Shown: positions 7,756-16,016 of the stretch, one piece after another
Layout of the letters: each line of letters begins with the position of its first letter
How positions within the stretch are numbered: position 1 is the stretch's first letter
Source: Cytophagales bacterium UBA2561
GTDB taxonomy: Bacteria > Bacteroidota > Bacteroidia > Cytophagales > Thermoflexibacteraceae
Length of the DNA: 64,000 nucleotides
Reading direction: 5' to 3'
NCBI GenBank assembly: GCA_002340355.1
Contig: DDLX01000028.1
Span: 1 to 64,000, forward strand
The notes under the pieces: generated by a model
Told to the model about the DNA's origin: nothing
The model's database searches: none
The model's input: the letters and a program-made list of their open reading frames with translations, nothing else
Made by a program: the position numbers and the translations under genes

Positions 7756-8343
7756 ATGTAAAGTAAATCAGCTTTTGTACGTAATTTTGTTGAAACTCAA
7801 ACCACATTCAAGCCACAAATTACGTATCAAAAAGATACAGATAGTTCTCCGAATCAAAATCCATTTTTCAAAAACTGGAAATTTTGGGTACTTGTAATTG
7901 CATTGGTTTCGACTGCAATTGTGGCAGGTTTGCGTTATGAAGATGTCGTAGAGTATGGCAAAGAAGGAAAACCACAAATTAAAACCAAGAGGCTTGAGCG
8001 TTTAGCAGACACGATTCGGTATTATGAAGGTGCTGAACAATACGCTTTGATTGCAAGAGTTCCTAAATATTACCATTGTCCGAGTTGTATGGATGGCGAT
8101 TCAATTTTTTTATTTAAAGGTGAAGTTTGGAAATATGGTGTAACAATCAACGGACAATCAGGACGATATAATGAGCTTCCTGACCCAAAATTACAATATC
8201 AGATTCAGTTCAAAGGTTCGTTAGCTCGGTGCAAATCAGAAAAACAGGTTAAAATTATAAATTATCTGATATTACCCGAAAATCAGAAAAGAAAGCCAAA
8301 CGAAAAATTAGCTCGACCGCCAGGCAATCCGTATGATAATTAA
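7756..8343 (+). pseudogene. Membrane-anchored toxin-domain-like protein with nonsense codon 2
   Basis: The natural ATG at 7756 is followed at once by TAA. The frame then stays open to 8343 and encodes a cytoplasmic tail of about 45 residues, a membrane segment (WKFWVLVIALVSTAIVAGLRY) and a soluble domain of about 120 residues. That domain has HCPSC, FKGEVWKYGVTINGQSGRY, an EKQVKI helix and the ending ARPPGNPYDN. The pattern GEVWKYGxT...RY...EK...PPGN resembles C-terminal domains of Bacteroidetes polymorphic toxins and, loosely, a GIY-YIG core. A product might still be made from the TTG at 7903, but without most of the anchor. No in-frame ATG, GTG or TTG occurs earlier. Confidence 0.55.
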
Positions 8344-8346
8344 AAA

Positions 8347-8802
8347 ATGACAAGAATTATGATGACACATATAGAAGATGATTTTATAATTACAGGAGCT
8401 ACGTGGCACGAAGTTGCGGATAAATTGATGCTCAACGAATTTGAGGAATTGATTTGTCAAAACTTAAAAATTTCGGACTATTCTGATGAAGTAAAGCAAT
8501 ATTTGTTCTTGTTTATTGCTGTGCATTCCGATAATCCAAATCACGATAATTGGGCAAAATATTTCTCCAGAAAAAAGGGCATTTTATATCATAATTTGAA
8601 GTTGGATTTTGAGCGATTTGAAAAGGCTACGCAAGAAGAAGCCAACCAAATGCAAGCCGAATTATACCTACAAAGTATTTTGGAAATACCTACTTTGAGA
8701 GGCATGAAAAAAATTGATTTTGATGCACAAAAATTTTATGCCGATACGCAAAATTTATTTTTACAAAAAGGATGGTTAAAATCTGAAAATCAAATGGTTT
8801 AA
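8347..8802 (+). CDS. Unknown protein, possible immunity partner
   Basis: This 151-residue protein starts 3 bases after the stop of the preceding toxin-like gene, so the two are translationally linked. It is helical and acidic (WHEVADKLMLNEFEELICQNL, FERFEKATQEEANQMQAELYLQSIL, FDAQKFYADTQNLFL) with no signal peptide or membrane segment, the usual build of small immunity proteins. I recognise no family. The immunity role rests on gene order alone. Confidence 0.5.
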   Translation: MTRIMMTHIEDDFIITGATWHEVADKLMLNEFEELICQNLKISDYSDEVKQYLFLFIAVHSDNPNHDNWAKYFSRKKGILYHNLKLDFERFEKATQEEANQMQAELYLQSILEIPTLRGMKKIDFDAQKFYADTQNLFLQKGWLKSENQMV

Positions 8803-8810
8803 AACCAGAT

Positions 8811-8890
8811 GTCAAGCCAGAGGCTTGGGAAAAAGTGAGGTACAAGACAAAAAGCCTTGCACCAGCTTCTTTAATTGTTAGACCAGATGG
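8811..8890 (-). repeat. 3' repeat R2, copy d
   Basis: This is the fullest copy besides 3018-3101: AGGCTTGGGAAAAAGTGAGG, then AGCCTTGCACCAGCTTCTTT and TTAGACCAGATGG. It ends 5 bp from the stop of the gene at 8896-9588. Confidence 0.82.
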
Positions 8891-8895
8891 TGGGA

Positions 8896-9588
8896 TTAAA
8901 AATCATGATTAAAAGTGTCTTGGGCATTGCCAGGTAAACGCTGTAGAAAATTCTGTAATGGATCATTATTCCCATTAAAGTTAACATTTTCAAAAAAGTT
9001 TCTGTTAGCAATGTTCACCACTATATTTGCTCTTTGTTCTCGTTGTTGTGCATTTAAGTTAGGTGGAAATTCTAATACATTTACTACATTATTGTTAGGT
9101 CTATTTGCATGTATATATCTTGCCACATTTTTTATGTGTACTAACTCGCCTGCATCACCAATAGCATTATGGGGAAAATCATAATAAGTAGCATTCCAAA
9201 TGGCAGATAAATGTTGTGGAGCAGTTACCCTGGCATGTGCTTGTGTTAAACTATTCATACCATTCAGCCACTGAAGTCCTAAACCATTTCCAAAAGAACA
9301 TACTTGAAAACGACAATTCACATTATTTGCCACTCTATTTGTAAGATAATCATTAAGGCGTGTTCTTACTTGATTTTGATTAAGACCATGAAAAAACTGT
9401 TCACCATTACCTCCATGCCCAACAATTTTTATATTAGTAAAAAGCTGATTATCTATATTTCCTTCAATATTGTCATTATTTGCGTCTGGATTTATGATAA
9501 TCATTGCATTTCGGTTAGGCATTGTATTTCGCCATTGGTTACGCTCTTGATTATTTTCAGGATTGATTAATATTAAAAGTCTTGGCAT
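8896..9588 (-). CDS. Asn-rich clan-CD-like cysteine protease candidate, cassette gene 3
   Basis: This 230-residue protein has a beta-strand ending in His58 (IKIVGHGGNGEQF) and another ending in Cys97 (CRFQVCSFGNGLG). That His-Gly then hydrophobic-Cys pairing is the signature of clan CD (caspase, clostripain, C80 toxin) peptidases. There is no signal peptide. It has 47 Asn (20%) and only 2 Lys (in NIKIV and HIKNV), while Arg is common. The composition and flanks match the gene at 3932, although the folds differ. The C80-like reading suggests a toxin or autoprocessing protease. A non-catalytic relative cannot be excluded. Confidence 0.6.
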   Translation of the reverse strand: MPRLLILINPENNQERNQWRNTMPNRNAMIIINPDANNDNIEGNIDNQLFTNIKIVGHGGNGEQFFHGLNQNQVRTRLNDYLTNRVANNVNCRFQVCSFGNGLGLQWLNGMNSLTQAHARVTAPQHLSAIWNATYYDFPHNAIGDAGELVHIKNVARYIHANRPNNNVVNVLEFPPNLNAQQREQRANIVVNIANRNFFENVNFNGNNDPLQNFLQRLPGNAQDTFNHDF

Positions 9589-9679
9589 TTCTATTATTTC
9601 TTTAAATTCCTACTCTATTTAAAATCAGGCTTTTCGGATTTCCGCCTTTGTAATTTCAAAGAAAAACAGTAGCTACTAA

Positions 9680-9800
9680 TACTAAAATGAATTGAAAATT
9701 GCGTTTTAGCCGTTGCTCATTTTTTTTACAAACAACTCATTTTCAGCAAGTTGAATTACTCGTGAGACACGAGCAATGGCAATCTATTTTCATTTTAGTA
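9680..9800. mobile_element. 121-bp MITE-like insertion
   Basis: The element has perfect 12-bp terminal inverted repeats, TACTAAAATGAA and TTCATTTTAGTA. It is flanked by the direct repeat TAA (9677-9679 and 9801-9803). The uninterrupted leader at 3541-3740 has a single TAA at the same place (GCTACTAAATCG), which shows the empty site. Inside are subterminal inverted repeats (GCCGTTGCTC with GAGCAATGGC) and a small hairpin, CTCGTG-aga-CACGAG. It encodes no protein and must rely on a transposase elsewhere. It separates the promoter from the start codon of the gene at 8896. Confidence 0.85.
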
Positions 9801-9821
9801 TAAATCGAATATTTTTCTATG

Positions 9822-9888
9822 GATTACAGAGGCAAAAGTAGAGGCAGGCAATAAGATATTGAAACCAATTTTTGGCGATTATCTCAAG
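9822..9888 (-). promoter_or_regulatory. Shared 67-bp promoter core, copy D
   Basis: This is nearly identical to copy B at 4681-4747, with TACTTTTG at 9840-9833. Because of the MITE it is about 230 bp from the ATG of the gene it serves. Confidence 0.72.
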
Positions 9889-9999
9889 CTCAAATTGAGT
9901 TTTAGAATCAAAAATATATGTTGATTTGAGTACAAAAAGCGATTATAATGAATTCAAAATCACAAAGCCAAGAGGGAAAAAAATTTGTAGAAAAAAATC

Positions 10000-12096
10000 C
10001 TAACTAATCCTTTCCCACTCGGCTTCGAGGTTTCTAAACTTCTTTAAATACTCGATAATGATTTGATAATCAGGTGATTGTAGTTTGCTATCTTTTTCCA
10101 GAATTGCCGAAGCCGTTTCCCGTGCTTGGCGTAAAATCAATTGGTCTTTGGCAATATCGGCAAGTTTCAGATTGACAATTCCGCTTTGTTGTGTGCCGTG
10201 CAAATCCCCCGGACCTCGTAATTTTAAATCGGCATCCGCAATTTCAAATCCATTATTGGTTCTGACCATCGTTTCGATACGAAAACGAGCTTCTTTGGAA
10301 AGTTTATACGAACTCATCAAAATACAAAACGATTGGTCTGCGCCTCGACCGACTCGACCCCGTAATTGATGCAATTGCGCCAAGCCAAATCGTTCGGAAT
10401 TTTCGATGACCATCACCGTGGCATTCGGCACATTTACCCCGACTTCAATCACGGTGGTAGCCACCATAATTTTGGTTTTATTTCGGACAAAACGTTGCAT
10501 TTCGTAATCCTTATCTTTGGGTTTCATTTTGCCATGCACGATGCTAATTGGCACATTCGGAAATGCTCGGCAAATACTTTCGTAACCGTCTTGTAAATTC
10601 TTGTAATCCAGTGTTTCAGATTCTTCGATGAGGGGATAAACCACATAAACTTGTCGTCCTTCTTCGATTTGTTTTTTCATCGACCCAAAGACCGCCAAAC
10701 GTGAAGAATCGTATTTATGAATCGTTTTAATCGGCTTCCGACCTGCGGGCAATTCGTCAATAATCGACACATCCAAATCACCGTATAAAGTCATCGCCAA
10801 CGTTCGAGGAATTGGCGTGGCAGTCATGACCAACATGTGCGGATGTCCTTTACTACTTTTTGCCCAAAGTTTTGCCCGTTGCGCCACTCCAAAACGATGC
10901 TGTTCATCAATGACACAAAGTCCCAAATTCTGAAAATCAACCGTATCTTCGATGAGCGCATGAGTCCCGACAATGATATTTAATTCGCCTGATAAAAGTT
11001 GTTCGTGAATAATTCGACGTTCCGAAGTTTTGGACGAACCCGTCAATTTTGCAATTTTAAGTCCCAATAAATCAGCAAATTCCTTCAAACCCGTAAAATG
11101 TTGGTCAGCCAAAATTTCAGTCGGTGCCATCATGCAGGCTTGAGAATTTCCATCAATCGCCATCAACATCGCAATAAACGCTACAATCGTTTTTCCACTT
11201 CCAACATCGCCTTGCAAAAGTCGGTTCATTTGGTCTCCTGAGCCGACATCTTGATAAATTTCTCGAATAACTCGTTTTTGGGCATTGGTCAAGTCAAAAG
11301 GCAAATGATTTTTGTAAAACTCAGTCAAAAGGGTAGTTTTCCGAAGTTGTTGGGCTTTAAATTTTTCTTTTCGATCTGTCCGAATTTGTAATAATTGAAT
11401 TTGTAAATAGAATAATTCTTCGAATTTCAAACGAGTTTTTGCCTTTTGTAATGCTTGAATCGAAGTCGGGAAATGAATATTTTTTAATGCTTCTCTTCGA
11501 GATATAAAACGATATTTTTGAACAACTTCTTGTGGTAAAGTTTCATTGATTTTATGAAAATATAGCTCAAAAAGTTTTTGTAAGTGTTTGGAAATGAATT
11601 TACTTTCGAGACTAAATTTCCGTAATTTTTCGGTACTATGATAAACAGGATATAACGTTCCCTCTCTTTGTTTTTGAGGATCAAATAATTCATATTCAGG
11701 ATGTGGAATACTGAATCGTTTGCCATACATGTTTGGTTTACCGTAAACAATGTACATCCGTCCTTTTTGCAGATTTTTCTGAATCCAATCCACACTTCGA
11801 AACCATATCAATTCGACCATACCAGACGAATCCCGAAGTAATGCGGTAAGTCGTTTTTTATGTTTTTTCCCCGATACCTGAACCTGTGTAATGTAACCTT
11901 TGAGCTGGACATAGGGATAATCTTCGGTGATTTCGCCGATGTCATAAAATTGTGAACGATCTTCGTGCCGAAAGGGATAATGTTGCACCAAATCCCGAAA
12001 GGTATGAATCGTCAATTCGTTGTTAAGGAGTTCCGCTTTTCTAGGTCCAATGCCTTTTAGAAATTCAATCTTGGTATCTAATATGTCTTGTGCCAC
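10000..12096 (-). CDS. recG: ATP-dependent DNA helicase RecG
   Basis: This 698-residue protein, of normal length for the family, remodels stalled forks and Holliday junctions. It has an N-terminal wedge/OB domain (about 1-230, with YPYVQLKGYITQVQVSGKKHKKRLTALLRD), Walker A LLQGDVGSGKTIVAF at about 291-305, the DEQH box in VIDEQHRFGVAQR and the C-terminal motif VI region QLRGRVGRGADQSFCIL. The ATG at 12096 gives the usual start. Downstream lies the accessory island, and a dead copy of its last 28 codons is at 6585-6670, so the 3' end has acted as a junction for inserted DNA. Confidence 0.97.
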   Translation of the reverse strand: MAQDILDTKIEFLKGIGPRKAELLNNELTIHTFRDLVQHYPFRHEDRSQFYDIGEITEDYPYVQLKGYITQVQVSGKKHKKRLTALLRDSSGMVELIWFRSVDWIQKNLQKGRMYIVYGKPNMYGKRFSIPHPEYELFDPQKQREGTLYPVYHSTEKLRKFSLESKFISKHLQKLFELYFHKINETLPQEVVQKYRFISRREALKNIHFPTSIQALQKAKTRLKFEELFYLQIQLLQIRTDRKEKFKAQQLRKTTLLTEFYKNHLPFDLTNAQKRVIREIYQDVGSGDQMNRLLQGDVGSGKTIVAFIAMLMAIDGNSQACMMAPTEILADQHFTGLKEFADLLGLKIAKLTGSSKTSERRIIHEQLLSGELNIIVGTHALIEDTVDFQNLGLCVIDEQHRFGVAQRAKLWAKSSKGHPHMLVMTATPIPRTLAMTLYGDLDVSIIDELPAGRKPIKTIHKYDSSRLAVFGSMKKQIEEGRQVYVVYPLIEESETLDYKNLQDGYESICRAFPNVPISIVHGKMKPKDKDYEMQRFVRNKTKIMVATTVIEVGVNVPNATVMVIENSERFGLAQLHQLRGRVGRGADQSFCILMSSYKLSKEARFRIETMVRTNNGFEIADADLKLRGPGDLHGTQQSGIVNLKLADIAKDQLILRQARETASAILEKDSKLQSPDYQIIIEYLKKFRNLEAEWERIS

Positions 12097-12233
12097 AGGG
12101 TTTCTATCTTATCTGTTTTGGTCTGCAAAATAGAGGAAATCACCGTAAAAGAAATACTAAGTGAGGGATTTTTTGGAAAATTAATCAGTTGTGTATTATT
12201 TTTAAGTTTTACAAATTCAATTAAAAAAATCCT

Positions 12234-12857
12234 ATGAGAAGAATGCCTTTCCCACAAATTAACTCAAGTACCCTTGAAAGTATATGCCAAATATTAGGAG
12301 AATCATTTACGGGTTCAAAAATTAATAAATATCTGAAGGATTGTGATATTCCTAACCAATATCCCACAATGACAAAATGGAAGAGACTCAATGAGGCTTT
12401 TTACTCAATACAAAAAATCAAAGGAAATTCGAATGATATTTTAAGGTTTATTGAAACGGCTTTACATCCATCATTATTTATAGACGATTTTGAACGTTTT
12501 AAACGTATCTGTTCTAAACTAAATATGTCTTTGGCTTTTATAGAATTAAGATATTGTGATGATGGAAAATTTCGTAATGTTGAAGGAGTCGAAACAATTT
12601 CTGATGCGATAAAGATAACTAAGCAGTCAGAAATCACATCTTTTTGGGATAAAGAAAATACAATTAAACAAGAAATAGAAGATTTAATTAATCAAGATTC
12701 AATAGCTACTGCTTTTGAAAAAATAGATACTTATCTTCCTGATGCACATCCTGATATTGAACGTTTGCGAAAAACCTATATAAATGAAGGAGCTAAACAT
12801 GATTTTCATGATAGATTTAAAATTTGTATTCGAAATGTCTTTAATGAGAGAGCATAG
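12234..12857 (+). CDS. AbiJ N-terminal-domain-like protein with EAD-like tail
   Basis: This 207-residue protein has N-terminal residues 8-125 (STLESICQILGESFTGSKINKYL, TMTKWKRLNEAF, NDILRFIETALHP, MSLAFIELRYCDDGKFRNV) that follow the pattern of the N-terminal domain found in AbiJ-related abortive-infection proteins and in TIGR02391/Ymh-type proteins. The usual C-terminal effector is missing. In its place residues 140-205 form a short helical domain resembling the effector-associated domain in the protein at 38702. This suggests an adaptor in a phage-defence or conflict system. It stands alone, divergent from recG. The family assignment is from memory and the function is inferred. Confidence 0.55.
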   Translation: MRRMPFPQINSSTLESICQILGESFTGSKINKYLKDCDIPNQYPTMTKWKRLNEAFYSIQKIKGNSNDILRFIETALHPSLFIDDFERFKRICSKLNMSLAFIELRYCDDGKFRNVEGVETISDAIKITKQSEITSFWDKENTIKQEIEDLINQDSIATAFEKIDTYLPDAHPDIERLRKTYINEGAKHDFHDRFKICIRNVFNERA

Positions 12858-12879
12858 GATAAAACTTCTTGATTTTTCA

Positions 12880-12920
12880 AATCCTCTATTCTTCTGAGAG
12901 TTTTAAACTCTTGGAGGATT
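12880..12920 (+). terminator. Hairpin after the AbiJ-like gene
   Basis: AATCCTC pairs with GAGGATT around an inner stem made from GAGTTT and AAACTC. There is no strong T-run. Confidence 0.4.
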
Positions 12921-13090
12921 AATGGACTTACATCAAAAAGCTTCCAAACCAATCCAAAACTTCATTCCTATCAAATTAAGTTTCATATCAGATAATAAAC
13001 TTATCAAACTCATCTGCTAAGGTTCAAAAATTGAACTGAAACAAAATAATATTACTTTTGTTTAAGCATAAAACAAAAAGAGTAAACAAA

Positions 13091-15571
13091 ATGAGCTTGA
13101 AGATTTACCTCCTTAAACGAATGCAGACGTTTACAATAGTCGCTATATTTTTGGGGATATATTTAGGAATAGGGTATTGTCCTTCAATTTTACATGCCCA
13201 AAACACGGGCAAATTGGCAGGTTATGTCAAAGATGCCAATACTCAAGAACCCCTCATTGGTGTTACTATACGCCTAGAAAATACTGATTTAGGTGGAGTT
13301 ACAGATATAGATGGGTACTATCTTATTTCAGATATTCCCGCTAAGACTTATAATGTAGTTGCCAGTTATGTGGGATTTAAAACGTCAGTTCAGTATGATG
13401 TGATTATTAGTTCAGGAAATACCCAAAGTGTTACTTTTTATCTTCAAGAAGCAGTTACTGAACTTGATGGAGTTGAGGTTATTGCTAATAATTCTCCAAC
13501 GTCTATTGAGTCTCCAACTTCCATCCAAAAATTATCAGCACAGGAAATTAAGACATATCCCGGGGGTAATAATGATATTGCCAAAGTAGTTCAATCGCTT
13601 CCAGGAGTTTCGGGATCAGTTGGATTTCGGAATGACGTAATTATTCGGGGGGGTGCGCCCAATGAAAATGTATATTATTTAGATGGTATCGAAATTCCAA
13701 ATATTAACCACTTTGCTACTCAAGGGAGTGCTGGAGGTCCTGTTGGGATGCTGAATGTTAATTTTATTGAGGATGTAACGTTATCTACTTCAGCTTTTCA
13801 TGCCCGATACGATAATCCTCTTTCGGGAGTCTTACAATTCTCACAACGAGTTGGCAACAAAGACCAACGGCGGTATGGTTTTCGGTTGGGAGCTTCCGAG
13901 TTTGCGGCAACTACTGAGGGTGCATTTTCTAAGAAGAACCCCAAAATCACTTATATTTTATCTGTTCGAAGGTCGTATTTGCAATTATTGTTTCAAGCTA
14001 TTGATTTACCGTTTCTTCCTGCTTATTGGGATTATCAATATAAATTCAATTTTAAGATTGATAATAAAAACGAAATCAGCTTGTTGGGGATTGGTTCAAT
14101 TGATCAATTCGAATATAATCCACCTGACTCAGCAGACGCTACACTAGAACAATTAGCTATTTTGGATGATATTCCGATTTATACTCAACGTACTAATACA
14201 TGGGGCATAAATTGGAAGCATCAGCTTACGGATGGTTTTATGAATTTAGCACTGAGTAATAATATCTTGGATAATCAAGCCGATAAATTTGATGATAATG
14301 ACGAAGGCAACGAAGATAAACGACGATTTAAGTACCGTTCACAAGAAAATGAAACTAAATTGAGATGGGATATTAATAAATTTAAAAATAATTGGAAGTA
14401 TTCCTTTGGGGCGAATGTCCAATATTCAGTTTATTCCAATGAAACTTTGCAACGTATTCGAGGGGCAGAGTTTGACGAAACAAGAAACCTAGTGACACCT
14501 GCTTTTTATGCTGATTATGAAACCGATATTACATTTTGGAAATATGGACTTTTTGGACAGATTTCGGCTACCTTTCTTGATGAAAAGCTCAGCCTTTCGG
14601 CAGGTATTCGTACGGATATGAATACTTTTATGAATGAGGGAAATAATCTATTAGAAACGCTTTCTCCTCGTCTTTCGATTTCCTATGAATTGCTTCAAGA
14701 TTTCAATATAAATCTATCTATAGGACGTTATTATAAGATTCCTCCTTATACGATTTTGGGCTTTCAGAATAATGAGGGGGAATTAGTCAATAAAAACACA
14801 AAATATATTAAATCAATACATTATGTAGCTGGATTTGAATGGTTACCTACCAAATCTACCCGTATTACATTAGAAGGATTTTATAAAAAATATGATACTT
14901 ATCCAGTATCTGTAATGGACTCCGTTTCTCTCGCAAATTTAGGTGGCGACTTTGATGTTTTAGGAAATGAAGAAATCAAAAGTATTGGATTAGGAGAAAC
15001 CTACGGATTAGAATTCCTATTTCAACAACGCTTAACTAAAAACTTTTATGGTATTTTAGCTTATACTTATTATTTTAGTGAATATACAGGTTTTGACAAA
15101 AATACTTACATTGCCTCAACATGGGATAATCGGCACTTAGTATCTTTTACAGGTGGATATAAATTGCCTCGAAATTGGGAAATTGGTATCCGTTCTCGAT
15201 ATTTAGGAGCGGCTCCCTTTACACCTTATAATATTGATTCTTCGATAAAAAATTATGTAGCCTTAGGTAGAGGAATTTTAGATTATTCTAATTTAAATAC
15301 AGAACGATTAAGTGATTTTTGGGCTACAGATATTCGGATTGATAAAAAATGGAACTTCAAGAAATGGGCTTTGAATTTATTCTTAGACGTACAAAATGTT
15401 TTTGGCAACATCAATAAAACACCACCTACTTTTACCCTACAACGTAATGAAAACAATAATTTTGAAGGAGCAAACGGAGAGGTATTTAATGGACAGAATG
15501 GTATTCCCGTCTTATTGTCTAACGATAGTAGTACTACTTTGCCTACGATTGGTCTAAATATTGAATTTTAA
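13091..15571 (+). CDS. TonB-dependent receptor with carboxypeptidase-D-like domain
   Basis: This outer-membrane receptor has about 826 residues. A signal peptide with a hydrophobic core IVAIFLGIYLGIGY is followed by a CarboxypepD regulatory-like domain (GKLAGYVKDANTQEPLIGVTIRLENT to VVASYVGFKTS). Next is a plug containing NDIAKVVQSLPGVSG and DVIIRGGAPNENVYYLDGIEIPN, then a beta-barrel ending in the aromatic GLNIEF. I use the ATG at 13091, because the upstream TTG at 13058 would put charged residues before the signal peptide. No SusD or other partner is adjacent, so the ligand is unknown. Confidence 0.92.
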   Translation: MSLKIYLLKRMQTFTIVAIFLGIYLGIGYCPSILHAQNTGKLAGYVKDANTQEPLIGVTIRLENTDLGGVTDIDGYYLISDIPAKTYNVVASYVGFKTSVQYDVIISSGNTQSVTFYLQEAVTELDGVEVIANNSPTSIESPTSIQKLSAQEIKTYPGGNNDIAKVVQSLPGVSGSVGFRNDVIIRGGAPNENVYYLDGIEIPNINHFATQGSAGGPVGMLNVNFIEDVTLSTSAFHARYDNPLSGVLQFSQRVGNKDQRRYGFRLGASEFAATTEGAFSKKNPKITYILSVRRSYLQLLFQAIDLPFLPAYWDYQYKFNFKIDNKNEISLLGIGSIDQFEYNPPDSADATLEQLAILDDIPIYTQRTNTWGINWKHQLTDGFMNLALSNNILDNQADKFDDNDEGNEDKRRFKYRSQENETKLRWDINKFKNNWKYSFGANVQYSVYSNETLQRIRGAEFDETRNLVTPAFYADYETDITFWKYGLFGQISATFLDEKLSLSAGIRTDMNTFMNEGNNLLETLSPRLSISYELLQDFNINLSIGRYYKIPPYTILGFQNNEGELVNKNTKYIKSIHYVAGFEWLPTKSTRITLEGFYKKYDTYPVSVMDSVSLANLGGDFDVLGNEEIKSIGLGETYGLEFLFQQRLTKNFYGILAYTYYFSEYTGFDKNTYIASTWDNRHLVSFTGGYKLPRNWEIGIRSRYLGAAPFTPYNIDSSIKNYVALGRGILDYSNLNTERLSDFWATDIRIDKKWNFKKWALNLFLDVQNVFGNINKTPPTFTLQRNENNNFEGANGEVFNGQNGIPVLLSNDSSTTLPTIGLNIEF

Positions 15572-15683
15572 GAACTTGGCAAATCTTTGATTCAATTGAA
15601 CTAAAACGACATAAAAAATAACAAAAACGAATAATAATTCGAAATAATGATATACTTTTGAGAAAGTAAAAATAAACCTAATT

Positions 15684-16010
15684 ATGGGCAAACACAAAAA
15701 CAGCAATGATGCCGTTGGGAATTTTGGGATTTATCAAATTATGGTTGATGAAGTTGTGTATAAAATAGGGAAAGCAGATTTAGACAGAGTTACCAAATCA
15801 ACGAGTACACCTACTCGTATTCATCAACAAATCAGAAAATTACGTAAGAAATATGTCAAACAGAATGTCTTTTATATTTTGTTGGAAGAGCTTCTAGGCT
15901 CAACTACTTCACATGCCAAAAAAGTCGAACAAGCTATTTTAGAAATTGTTATTCTGGATATGGGTTATGTGCCTGATGGAAATTCAAAAAGTTATAAACC
16001 TAAAAAATAG
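15684..16010 (+). CDS. GIY-YIG-type small protein
   Basis: This 108-residue protein starts its fold with FGIYQIMVDEVVYKIGKA (about 14-31), matching the paired GIY and YIG-like strands. A basic helix follows (TPTRIHQQIRKLRKKYVKQ) and then a Glu-containing helix, AKKVEQAILEIVIL, in the place of the catalytic Glu of GIY-YIG nucleases. It ends in a basic tail. It is a minimal nuclease-like module with no DNA-binding partner domain. A promoter-like TACTTTTG lies at 15653-15660. The gene at 16017 follows after 6 bases. Confidence 0.6.
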   Translation: MGKHKNSNDAVGNFGIYQIMVDEVVYKIGKADLDRVTKSTSTPTRIHQQIRKLRKKYVKQNVFYILLEELLGSTTSHAKKVEQAILEIVILDMGYVPDGNSKSYKPKK

Positions 16011-16016
16011 AAAGTT

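Larger units (their letters stand above)
9600..9975 (-). repeat. Shared leader block, copy D (interrupted)
   Basis: The parts 9600-9679 and 9801-9975 together match the leader at 4587-4831, with 121 bp of foreign DNA between them. The block ends about 25 bp from the recG stop codon, so the cassette adjoins recG. Confidence 0.8.

Noticed and set aside
3018..8890. R2 repeats as integron attC sites
   Set aside because: They sit at the 3' ends of genes as attC would, but I see no imperfect palindrome with RYYYAAC-type ends, and no integrase gene is in the window.
562..9588. Island as part of a contractile injection system or T6SS
   Set aside because: No sheath, tube, baseplate, VgrG or AAA+ unfoldase gene is visible. 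DUF2589 alone is not evidence for one.
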